A stretch of 12,159 nucleotides of DNA. Origin: Verrucomicrobia bacterium UBA740. Its GTDB lineage: Bacteria; Verrucomicrobiota; Kiritimatiellia; RFP12; UBA1067. The notes under the pieces were generated by a model. The model did no database searches. It worked only from the letters and a program-made list of their open reading frames with translations, and was not told the DNA's origin. Every line of letters starts with the position of its first letter. The first letter of the stretch is position 1. The translations under genes and the position numbers were made by a program. This document shows positions 5,824-12,159 of this stretch, in pieces. The stretch spans positions 1 through 12,159 of the forward strand of contig DBKW01000056.1 in assembly GCA_002298665.1 (NCBI GenBank), given 5' to 3'.

Positions 5824-7469
5824 TGGCGCGTTTCCGTCCACTTCTCGCCCTTCTTGCCGCCTTCGTTTCGGGCGGAAGCGTTTTCGCCGCGCTCTCCATA
5901 GAAGACGTCGGCGGAAAATTCACGCTGGCCCTGCCGGATTTTGCGGACATGAGCGGGGTGACCTGGAAAGGGGCGGACACTTTCTACGTGGTGCGCGACG
6001 GCGGCGCGACCTTCGCGGACGGTTGCCAGGTGCACATGATGGCCACGGAACGCGATGCACACGGCGCGCTCGTCAAAAAGCCCCAAATGAGCCCGGGCGT
6101 CGTCCTCAAGGGCGCCCATGACGCGGAAGGCGTCGCGCAGGACCCGTTCAACGGCAAAATCTGGGTTTCGGACGAGCAGGATACCTCCATTCGCGAATAC
6201 GACCCCGAGACGGGCGAACCCACGGGGCGGAAGGTGCCGATCCCCGCCTTCGTCCGGGAGCAGGTGCGCGGCAATCTTTCGCTGGAATCGCTGGCGATTT
6301 CGCCGGACGGTCTGACGCTTTGGACGGCGAACGAGGAGGCCTTGGTCTGCGACGGACCCACCGCGACGCCCCAACGCGGCACGACGGTCCGCCTCATGCG
6401 CTTTACGCGGCCGGACGGTCCGGGCGAGTGGGTCCCGGCGGGCATGTGGGCGTATGTGTGCGACCCGGTCGGTTCGCTGGGGGCGCTCAACAGCGGCGTT
6501 TCGGACCTGTGCGTCCTGCCCGACGATTCGCTCCTCGTCCTGGAGCGGGAATGCTCCTACGAAACGCTGGGCCTGACGCGCATCTACCGCCCGAACTTCA
6601 CGAATGCGACGGACATCGGCGCGATCCCGGCGCTCAAAGGGGCGGTCTACACGCCGGTGGAGAAAGGCGCGCCGCTTTTCAGCCTTCGGGACGGCGATTT
6701 CTTCGGCGGGGGAATCTTCCAGTCGGACGTCGCCTGCTACGAGGGGCTGTGCACGGGGCCGCGCAACGCGGACGGCACGCTTTGCCTGATGCTGGTGTCG
6801 GACGGCGGGGCGGCCGCCAGCCGTACGAAATGGGGGATTACGGCCACGGCGCGCACCCAGCCCTACGTCCGCGCGCTCGCCCTGCGGGGCATGGACGAAA
6901 AGGGCCGGACGATTCCGGCGTTGGCGAAAGCCGGTTCCGCGCCGGTTGCGCCCTCCGAAAACCGTCTGGGCGTCGGCGGATTCGGCCGCGGCGGTTTGCG
7001 CGCCACGGGCGCTTTCGGGAAGACGCGCGGCGAACTCTACGGCTTGGACGCGGACTACCAATACCTGCTTCTGGCGGACGCGGCGTACGGCCTGCGCCTC
7101 GGGCTGGGCGGCTCGTTCTGTCCGCGGCAGGATGCGGCGCTTTCGGGCACACGCTTCGCGTACGGCGAATGGCGCGCGTTGCTGATTCCGGAACGCCGTC
7201 TGACGGACAATCTCGCCATGGGCATGCGTCTCGGGGTCGCGTTCAACTGGCTCAACGCCCGCAGCGCGGAATTCGCGGACGATACCGCCTTTCTGGCGCA
7301 GGGCATCGTGGGTCTGCAGGCGACCTACAATCTCACGGAGCGCCTGGGCGTCTACTCCGGCGTCGACTGGCGCCTCGGCGATTCGGCGAACTACGGCTCC
7401 TCGGAGGACAAGACGGAGGTCGATTTGAGCGGCTGGCTCTGGAACACAGGAATCTTTTTCACGTTTTGA
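5823..7469 (+). CDS. Secreted phytase-like/esterase-like protein with a C-terminal barrel-like domain
   Basis: The 548-aa product starts with a probable Sec signal peptide (RFRPLLALLAAFVSGGSVFA, cleavage near residue 22). Residues about 30-350 resemble the esterase-like phytase family (the Pfam Phytase-like group): DAEGVAQDPFNGKIWVSDE (100-118), an IREYDPETGE turn (123-132), NLSLESLAISPDGLTLWTANE (151-171) and later strand repeats typical of a beta-propeller. The real substrate of this family is poorly defined, so neither phytate nor an ester should be assumed. After a linker (about 360-380), residues 380-548 have alternating hydrophobic/polar strands rich in Gly and Tyr/Trp. They end in WLWNTGIFFTF, with a terminal Phe as in outer-membrane barrel proteins, which suggests surface anchoring or display. 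The ATG overlaps the nadD stop by one base. No terminator follows. Confidence 0.75.
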   Translation: MARFRPLLALLAAFVSGGSVFAALSIEDVGGKFTLALPDFADMSGVTWKGADTFYVVRDGGATFADGCQVHMMATERDAHGALVKKPQMSPGVVLKGAHDAEGVAQDPFNGKIWVSDEQDTSIREYDPETGEPTGRKVPIPAFVREQVRGNLSLESLAISPDGLTLWTANEEALVCDGPTATPQRGTTVRLMRFTRPDGPGEWVPAGMWAYVCDPVGSLGALNSGVSDLCVLPDDSLLVLERECSYETLGLTRIYRPNFTNATDIGAIPALKGAVYTPVEKGAPLFSLRDGDFFGGGIFQSDVACYEGLCTGPRNADGTLCLMLVSDGGAAASRTKWGITATARTQPYVRALALRGMDEKGRTIPALAKAGSAPVAPSENRLGVGGFGRGGLRATGAFGKTRGELYGLDADYQYLLLADAAYGLRLGLGGSFCPRQDAALSGTRFAYGEWRALLIPERRLTDNLAMGMRLGVAFNWLNARSAEFADDTAFLAQGIVGLQATYNLTERLGVYSGVDWRLGDSANYGSSEDKTEVDLSGWLWNTGIFFTF

Positions 7470-7481
7470 TGAAGAGAAGAG

Positions 7482-7511
7482 TGGAAAAACCACCCCGATT
7501 TATGGTACAAT
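7482..7511 (+). promoter_or_regulatory. Putative promoter of the phosphohexomutase-to-mgtC gene run
   Basis: TACAAT (7506-7511) preceded by TGG makes an extended -10 (TGGTACAAT). TGGAAA (7482-7487) at an 18-nt spacing is a 4-of-6 match to the -35. The predicted start near 7518 gives a leader of about 30 nt containing GAAAGG before the ATG. The -35 region overlaps a small hairpin, GTGG (7481-7484) with CCAC (7490-7493). This hairpin lacks a T-tract and does not look like a terminator. Confidence 0.6.
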
Positions 7512-7548
7512 ATAGACTAAACCAACGAAAAGAAAGGTAGAATCGAAT

Positions 7549-8892
7549 ATGGGCATTTTCAAGGCGTACGACATCCGTGGAATCTACGGAAAAGACCTGA
7601 CGGACGCTATCTTTTACAAGATCGCGCGCGCGTACGTGCGTTTCATCGGGGCGAAGAAGGTCGTCGTGGCGCGGGACTGTCGCACGTCGGGCGACGCACT
7701 GTTCGCGGCGTTCACGAAGGGCGTCATGGACGAAGGGTGCGACGTCGTCGACATCGGGCTTGCTTCCACGCCGATGAGCTACTTCGCCAACGGCACGCTC
7801 AAGGTGGACGGCTCGGTCATGATCACCGCCTCCCACAACACGCGCGAATGGAACGGCTGCAAGCTCTGCCGCGCGGACGCCGTGCCGATTTCGGGCGCGA
7901 CCGGCATCAAGGACATCGAGAAGATGGTGGCCGAAATGCCCGAGAACGAACCGCCGCGGGGCGTGGGCGAGCTGACGAAGACGGACGTCTCGGCGGCGTA
8001 CGCGGCGCACGTGCAGGAATTCGCCCACCTGGCGCATCCGCTCCACCTGGCGTTCGACTTCGCCAACGGCATGGGCATCGCCGAAAGCGTCGCGTTCAAG
8101 GGTAGCGCGATCACGTACGACGCGCTCTATGGCGAGTACGACGGCAACTTCCCGAACCACAACGCCAACCCGCTCGAGCACGAGACCCTGAAGGACCTGC
8201 AGGCCCTCCTGCGGGCGAACCCGGGCAAGTACGCTTTCGGCGTCGCCTTCGACGGGGACGCGGACCGCGCCGGCTTCCTGGACGAGAAGGGCGAGATCAT
8301 CCCGATGGACTTCGTGACGGCGCTCATCGCGCGCGACTTGCTCACGACGCATCCCGGCGCGACCTGCCTCTACGACCTGCGTTCGTCGCGCGTCTGCGAG
8401 GAAGTCATCGCCGCGGCGGGCGGCAAGCCGATGATGTCCCGCGTGGGCCACTCCTTCATCAAGGCGCAGATGCGCGCGAACGACGCGATTTTCGCCGGCG
8501 AACTGTCGGGCCACTACTACTTCAAGGCGAACTTCACCGCCGAATCGTCGTCCATGGCGACCTTCGCGCTCGCGAACATCGTCTCCAAGAGCGACAAGCC
8601 GCTTTCCGAAATCGTGAAGCCGCTGCGCAAGTACGCGCAATCGGGCGAAATCAACTCGAAGACGGTGCGTCCGCCGGCGGAGGTGCTCGCGGGCATCAAG
8701 GCCGCGTGGGAGAACAAGGCGAAAGTCTTCGAACTGGACGGCGTCACGGTCGACGCCTGGGAGACGGAAGGCTGGTGGGCCAACGTCCGCATGAGCAACA
8801 CCGAACCGCTCGTCCGCCTGAACCTGGAAGGTCGCACAAAGGAAATCATGGAGGCGAAGCGTGACGAATTCCTGGCTCAGATTCGCGCCTGA
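7549..8892 (+). CDS. Phosphoglucomutase/phosphomannomutase family protein
   Basis: The 447-aa product belongs to the alpha-D-phosphohexomutase superfamily and interconverts hexose 1- and 6-phosphates, supplying precursors for nucleotide sugars. The four family sites are in order. The active-site phosphoserine is Ser95 in MITASHNT, the metal-binding loop is DGDADR (235-240), the sugar-recognition loop is GELSGHYYF (317-325) and the phosphate-binding loop is MSNTEPLVRLNLEG (415-428). The start KAYDIRGIYG is typical of ManB/AlgC-type enzymes. Length is normal. I cannot say from sequence alone whether glucose or mannose phosphate is preferred, so I give no symbol. It is the first gene behind the 7482-7511 promoter. 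Its end overlaps the following lipoprotein gene by 32 nt. Confidence 0.94.
   Translation: MGIFKAYDIRGIYGKDLTDAIFYKIARAYVRFIGAKKVVVARDCRTSGDALFAAFTKGVMDEGCDVVDIGLASTPMSYFANGTLKVDGSVMITASHNTREWNGCKLCRADAVPISGATGIKDIEKMVAEMPENEPPRGVGELTKTDVSAAYAAHVQEFAHLAHPLHLAFDFANGMGIAESVAFKGSAITYDALYGEYDGNFPNHNANPLEHETLKDLQALLRANPGKYAFGVAFDGDADRAGFLDEKGEIIPMDFVTALIARDLLTTHPGATCLYDLRSSRVCEEVIAAAGGKPMMSRVGHSFIKAQMRANDAIFAGELSGHYYFKANFTAESSSMATFALANIVSKSDKPLSEIVKPLRKYAQSGEINSKTVRPPAEVLAGIKAAWENKAKVFELDGVTVDAWETEGWWANVRMSNTEPLVRLNLEGRTKEIMEAKRDEFLAQIRA
8850..8863 (+). promoter_or_regulatory. Shine-Dalgarno GGAGG with GTG start for the TPR lipoprotein
   Basis: GGAGG at 8850-8854 lies 6 nt before the GTG at 8861, inside the 3' end of the phosphohexomutase gene. 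It supports the GTG as the start, although this makes the two genes overlap by 32 nt. The resulting N-terminus gives a well-formed lipoprotein signal. Confidence 0.8.
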
Positions 8893-10033
8893 CGGACTCT
8901 GCGCCCTCCTCTGCGCGGGGCTGTTGGTCGGCTGCGCGCCCAAGGACGGGTCCCGTGAACGCGCCGCCGCGGACGCGGCACGCGCGGCGGGCGACAACCG
9001 CAAGGCGGCCGGACTCTACGCCGCCTCGCTGGTCCTGGCGCCGGACAACGTGGACGCGCTCGTGAACGGGGCGCGCGCGAATCTGGCCCTGGGCGCGAAG
9101 GACGAAGCCGCGCGCCTGATCGCCAATGCGCGTGTCCTCGCGCCGGCGGATGCGGACGTTCTGCAGGTTTCGGCCCATGTGGCGTATGCGACGGGCGACC
9201 GCAAGCTGGCGCAGAAATGCTTCGCGCTTCTGGCGGACGGTGCGTCCTACACGAAACAGGTCCGTTCCCTCGGCTGGACGGGGCTAGGCGTGCTGGCGAT
9301 GGCCGAGGCGCGGGATGCCCGTGCCGGCGTCGCGCGGGACAAGGCGCGGATCTGCTTCTTCCGGGCCATCCGCTTGGACGGGCGGAACGCGTCGGCCTAC
9401 TATCACCTGGGGCTTCTGTACCGCGACTACTACGACTACAAAGAGCTCGCGCGCGAGCAGTTCGACATTTTCGTGCGCCTGGAGACGAAAGCGGGCGCGC
9501 TCGCGGGCAAGCGCGTGCAGAACGTGCGCCGGAACATCCTGCCCGAACTGCACGAGGCGCTGAACGCCGCGCTGGCGAGTCGCGCGGGCATGGCCGGACG
9601 GGACGCCGACGCCTGCGCCGCGGCGCTCCAGAAAGCCGCCGCGGCCTGGAAACGCGGCCACTTCAAGACCGCGAAACTGCGCTATGCGGACGCGCTGAAG
9701 GCGGACCCCTTGAGCTATCCGGCGGCGCTCGGGCTGGCGCGCACGTGGGCGAAGGTCGATTTGCGCAAGGCGGGGCAGGCCGAGAGCTACACGTACTACC
9801 GCCGCGCGTGTGAATTGAACGCGTCCGCTTTCAAGACGTTCCTCGAGGCGGGCGAAATGGCGCTGAAGACGGGGCACTATTCCGCCGCGGTCGAGATCTA
9901 TTCGCGCGCCTTGGCGATACGCCCGGCGGACAAGTCGGCGGCGGACGGGCTCATACGGGCGGCGCGCAAGGCCGGCCAGGCCAAGGTCGCCGCGGTCTAC
10001 CAAGGCTACCGCAACTACCTGGACACGCTCTAA
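8861..10033 (+). CDS. TPR-containing lipoprotein
   Basis: The 390-aa product begins with a short polar stretch, a hydrophobic segment (GLCALLCAGLLVGC) and a lipobox LLVGC with the lipidated Cys at residue 25. It is therefore predicted to be an envelope lipoprotein; the residue after Cys is Ala, compatible with outer-membrane sorting under E. coli rules. The rest is helical and Ala-rich with tetratricopeptide-like repeats. Clear ones are near 35-65 (AGDNRKAAGLYAASLVLAPD), 68-95, 160-205 (ICFFRAIRLDG, then AYYHLGLLYRDYY), 263-290 (WKRGHFKTAKLRYADALKAD) and 330-370. TPRs act as protein-binding scaffolds; the partner is unknown. A GTG start is supported by a strong GGAGG. The next gene begins 12 nt downstream. 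A role in assembling an envelope machine with the neighbouring CvpA-like and glycosyltransferase proteins is only inferred from position. Confidence 0.82.
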   Translation: MTNSWLRFAPDGLCALLCAGLLVGCAPKDGSRERAAADAARAAGDNRKAAGLYAASLVLAPDNVDALVNGARANLALGAKDEAARLIANARVLAPADADVLQVSAHVAYATGDRKLAQKCFALLADGASYTKQVRSLGWTGLGVLAMAEARDARAGVARDKARICFFRAIRLDGRNASAYYHLGLLYRDYYDYKELAREQFDIFVRLETKAGALAGKRVQNVRRNILPELHEALNAALASRAGMAGRDADACAAALQKAAAAWKRGHFKTAKLRYADALKADPLSYPAALGLARTWAKVDLRKAGQAESYTYYRRACELNASAFKTFLEAGEMALKTGHYSAAVEIYSRALAIRPADKSAADGLIRAARKAGQAKVAAVYQGYRNYLDTL

Positions 10034-10045
10034 GGAGACTCCCGC

Positions 10046-10474
10046 ATGGAATTGCTGCCCGCCGACTACGTCCTTCTCGCGCTTGCGGCCGTGTGCGCGC
10101 TGACGGGGCTTTTCCGCGGGCTTTCGGGTGCCCTGGCGTTCTTCGCCGCGACAATCGCCGCGTTCGCGGGCGGGTATGCCGCCTGGGTCTGCGGCGCGGC
10201 GTTTCTGGAAAACCCCTGGTTGCGCGGGCTGGCGGCGTTCGTCTGCGCGCTCTTGGCCTATGGCATCGCCCGCCTGATCGTGAAGAAGCTCGTCAACGGA
10301 CTCCTCGCGCAGCCCTCGGACGCCCTCCTGGGGCTTTTGGCGGGTCTGCTCGTCCCGCTGCTCGCCGTGGTCTTCCTGGCGCGGGCGGGGCTTGGTGCCG
10401 ATCTTTCCAACATCGTCCAGACCGTGCAGTCTGTCACAGGAGCCGAAAAGACCCAGCCATGCGCGTCCTACTGA
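10046..10474 (+). CDS. Small CvpA-like integral membrane protein
   Basis: The 142-aa product has four predicted membrane segments at about residues 7-22, 26-50, 60-80 and 95-113. The start (DYVLLALAAVCALTGLFRGLSG) and the GLLAG segment before helix 4 resemble the CvpA/colicin V production family, which has four helices and roughly this length. Many CvpA homologues end in a longer tail; here the tail is short (114-142). The family's biochemical role is not settled, with links to envelope homeostasis. TAAGGAG (10031-10037) precedes the ATG by 8 nt. The 3' end overlaps the glycosyltransferase gene by 16 nt in another frame. Similarity is weak enough that a generic small membrane protein remains possible. 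Confidence 0.7.
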   Translation: MELLPADYVLLALAAVCALTGLFRGLSGALAFFAATIAAFAGGYAAWVCGAAFLENPWLRGLAAFVCALLAYGIARLIVKKLVNGLLAQPSDALLGLLAGLLVPLLAVVFLARAGLGADLSNIVQTVQSVTGAEKTQPCASY

Positions 10475-11490
10475 TAGACAATCTGATGATCCGCCGCTAC
10501 GGCAATCTGCGCATGGGCCCCGGGCGCAAGCTGATGTGCGGGTGCGTGCGGAACAACTTCCGCTTCTGCGAGTTTTCGGACCGCGATATGGCGCGTCTGC
10601 TCGCGCCGTTGGGGATCCGTCCGCTGGGCGGCGCGATCGCCAACCGCAAGCTCGTGAAGACCGCCCGGAACTTCCGTCCGGACGCGGTTCTGCTGGGCCA
10701 CTGCGACTACGTGACGAACGAGACGCTGGAGGAGATTCGCCACGCGCTGCCGGGCGTGAAGATCGCGCATTTCAACGTGGACCCGATCTGGCAGCCCGGC
10801 ACGCGGGCGCAGATCGAGCGGCGCAAGCACGTCTGCGACGCCCTGTTCGTGACGACCGCCGGACCCGACCTCAGAACCTGGGCGACCGGACGCAACGTCG
10901 TCGCCTACATGCCCAATCCGTCCGACCCCTCCATGGAGAATCAGGACAATTCGCTCAAGGACGCCGCGGCGTTCGCGCGCGACTTCTTCTACGCGGGCAA
11001 TCCCCGCCCGGGCGACCCGCGCATGGAGACGGTGCGCTTCCTCCAGGCGCGTCTGGCCAGACGCCTCGCGTTCGACTTCTACGGGATGGACAAGCCGTCC
11101 ATCTGGGGTGCGGCCTACGAAGAGGTTCTGGCGAGCTCCAAGATGTCCGTCAACCTGAACCGCCGCGAGGGCGACAAGTGGTATTCGTCGGACCGCATCG
11201 CGCATCTGATGGGCTACGGCATTTTGACGTTTCTTTCCGACAAGGGGCGCATGCAGGACTTCTTCTCGTCCGACGAATGCGTCTACTGGTCCGAGCCGGG
11301 CGATTTGGCGGAAAAGATCCTCTGGTACCACGCGCACGACGCGGCGCGGCGGAAAGTGGCGCACGCCGGGCGGGAGCGCTATCACCGGCTCTTCTCGGGC
11401 GCGCGCACGCTGAAGTTCATGCTCGAGACGCTCTGGGGCGAGCCGTATACGGAATCCTACGAATGGGCGGGCGAGGTCTATCGCGCCTGA
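10459..11490 (+). CDS. CgeB-type glycosyltransferase (group 1-like)
   Basis: The 343-aa product looks like a GT-B-fold glycosyltransferase of the CgeB/Glyco_trans_1_2 type. The N-terminal half has MRVLLIDN, a FRPDAVLLGHCDYV strand (72-85), KIAHFNVDPIWQP (101-113) and CDALFVTTAGPDL (126-138). The C-terminal half has FFYAGNPRPGD (176-186), MSVNLNRREGDKWYSSDRIAHLMGYGILTFLS (229-260) and the family ending ECVYWSEPGDLAEKILWYHAHDAARRKVAHAGRERY (273-308). These correspond to the sugar-nucleotide-binding half of the fold. It has no signal peptide or membrane segment, so a cytosolic enzyme acting on envelope or surface glycans is likely; donor and acceptor are unknown. The start lies inside the end of the CvpA-like gene (16-nt overlap), suggesting translational coupling. 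Confidence 0.82.
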   Translation: MRVLLIDNLMIRRYGNLRMGPGRKLMCGCVRNNFRFCEFSDRDMARLLAPLGIRPLGGAIANRKLVKTARNFRPDAVLLGHCDYVTNETLEEIRHALPGVKIAHFNVDPIWQPGTRAQIERRKHVCDALFVTTAGPDLRTWATGRNVVAYMPNPSDPSMENQDNSLKDAAAFARDFFYAGNPRPGDPRMETVRFLQARLARRLAFDFYGMDKPSIWGAAYEEVLASSKMSVNLNRREGDKWYSSDRIAHLMGYGILTFLSDKGRMQDFFSSDECVYWSEPGDLAEKILWYHAHDAARRKVAHAGRERYHRLFSGARTLKFMLETLWGEPYTESYEWAGEVYRA

Positions 11491-11506
11491 GGAGGAAGAC
11501 GAACCC

Positions 11507-11965
11507 ATGGAAAGTACGGGCGAACTCATCCTGCGCTTGGCGCTCGCGGCGTTTCTGGGCGGCCTCATCGGGGCGGAGCGCGAATACCGCGCGAAGGTCG
11601 CGGGCGTGCGCACCCACCTGCTCGTGGCGCTTGGCGCGGCGTTGATGATGATCGTCTCGCGCGACGGCTTCGGCGGCGTGGGCGATCCCTCGCGCGTCGC
11701 CTCCCAGATCGTGAGCGGAATCGGCTTTCTGGGCGCGGGCGCGATCATCGTCCAGAAGCACGTCGTGCACGGCCTCACGACCGCCGCGGGCATCTGGGTC
11801 TCGGCCGGAATCGGCATGGCCGTCGCCGCCGGGCTCTACATGGTCAGCCTCGCGACGACGATCTTCGCCCTGGTCGGACTCGAAGCGTTCGACGTGCTCG
11901 TCAACAAACTCAAGAAAGACGCCACGCCGGACGAACCGCCCGACGAACCGCCGGAAGAGGCCTAG
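11507..11965 (+). CDS. MgtC/SapB family membrane protein
   Basis: The 152-aa product matches the N-terminal membrane domain of the MgtC/SapB family. Family motifs are LALAAFLGGLIGAEREYRAK (11-30), AGVRTHLLVALGAALMM (32-48), RVASQIVSGIGFLGAGAI (63-80) and HGLTTAAGIWVSAGIGMA (88-105). About four to five membrane helices are expected. Family members have been linked to magnesium limitation and inhibition of F-type ATP synthase in some pathogens, but for general homologues like this one the role is unclear. It lacks the C-terminal cytosolic ACT-like domain found in longer members and instead ends in a short acidic Pro repeat (DEPPDEPPEEA). GGAGG (11491-11495) lies 11 nt before the ATG. It is 16 nt after the glycosyltransferase stop, so probably the last gene of the same run. 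Confidence 0.92.
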   Translation: MESTGELILRLALAAFLGGLIGAEREYRAKVAGVRTHLLVALGAALMMIVSRDGFGGVGDPSRVASQIVSGIGFLGAGAIIVQKHVVHGLTTAAGIWVSAGIGMAVAAGLYMVSLATTIFALVGLEAFDVLVNKLKKDATPDEPPDEPPEEA

Positions 11966-12159
11966 CGCGCCGAAATATCTCACGCCGGGACGCCGCGAAC
12001 GCAGAGAGGCGAGATTACGGGACAACCAGGACGGACGGGACGCCCGCGACGCGCCACGCACCGGACCATGCCCCCCAAACCCACGGCAGGGACCGCAGTC
12101 CCCTGCGGCCCGCCGGTTGAAAAACCTTTGCGTGGTCGAAATTTTCGTGCGCCGGGAGG
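11966..12159. other. Non-coding tail with short repeats and hairpins
   Basis: No credible gene is visible in these 194 nt. Around 11982-12008 a purine/GC-rich stretch repeats ACGC-like units (CACGCCGGGACGCCGCGAACG, then CAGAGAGG). A hairpin CCGCAG (12093-12098) with CTGCGG (12103-12108) competes with CAGGGAC/GTCCC. A smaller GGTT-gaaa-AACC hairpin is at 12115-12126. None is followed by a proper T-tract, so I do not call a terminator. The window ends in GGGAGG (12154-12159), a plausible ribosome binding site for a gene starting just outside. Confidence 0.4.

Noticed and set aside
7481..7493. Hairpin GTGG-aaaaa-CCAC as terminator of the nadD/phytase-like operon
   Set aside because: The stem is only 4 bp and no T-run follows; it overlaps the likely -35 of the next promoter.

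Overview
The window reads as an ordinary, densely packed chromosomal segment of a GC-rich bacterium with a Gram-negative-type envelope. Evidence for the envelope is a lipoprotein with a clear lipobox and a secreted protein whose C-terminal part looks like an outer-membrane barrel ending in Phe. Gene content and protein style (six-domain S1, zinc-type L28, a second short S1 protein, an anaerobe-type ferredoxin-thioredoxin-reductase motif) would fit the Planctomycetes-Verrucomicrobia-Chlamydiae group, perhaps Kiritimatiellota or Lentisphaerota. That placement is a guess from style, not from a search. I see no insertion sequence, prophage, CRISPR array or defence system.

Layout. (1) 115-191, minus strand: tRNA-Pro(TGG) with encoded CCA. 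(2) 192-389: a short AT-rich divergent promoter region with a perfect 13-bp inverted repeat that supplies a -10 element in each direction, then a structured rpsA leader. (3) 390-3437: rpsA-rpmB-gapA, closely spaced and closed by a strong terminator at 3461-3496. (4) 3564-7469: a second operon of four translationally coupled genes: a 266-aa S1-domain protein that may be leaderless, proC, nadD fused to a ferredoxin-thioredoxin-reductase-like cysteine domain, and a secreted phytase-like/esterase-like protein with a C-terminal barrel-like domain. (5) 7549-11965: a third run with its own promoter: a phosphoglucomutase/phosphomannomutase, a TPR lipoprotein, a small CvpA-like membrane protein, a CgeB-type glycosyltransferase and an MgtC/SapB-family membrane protein. 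(6) 11966-12159: a non-coding tail with short repeats and hairpins, ending in a GGGAGG that may be the ribosome binding site of a gene beyond the window.

How the genes fit together: the first operon couples translation (S1, L28) with glycolysis (GAPDH). The second holds amino-acid and NAD biosynthesis (ProC, NadD) plus an S1-type RNA-binding protein. The third joins activated-sugar supply (Pgm/ManB) to envelope genes including a glycosyltransferase.

The most notable observation is the NadD polypeptide, which continues in frame into a complete CPC...CPC...CHC motif of the ferredoxin-thioredoxin reductase catalytic subunit. This suggests a redox-linked or Fe-S-dependent step at NAD synthesis. 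Next are the phytase-like/barrel fusion, the possibly leaderless S1-like gene, and the structured rpsA leader that lacks a clear Shine-Dalgarno sequence.
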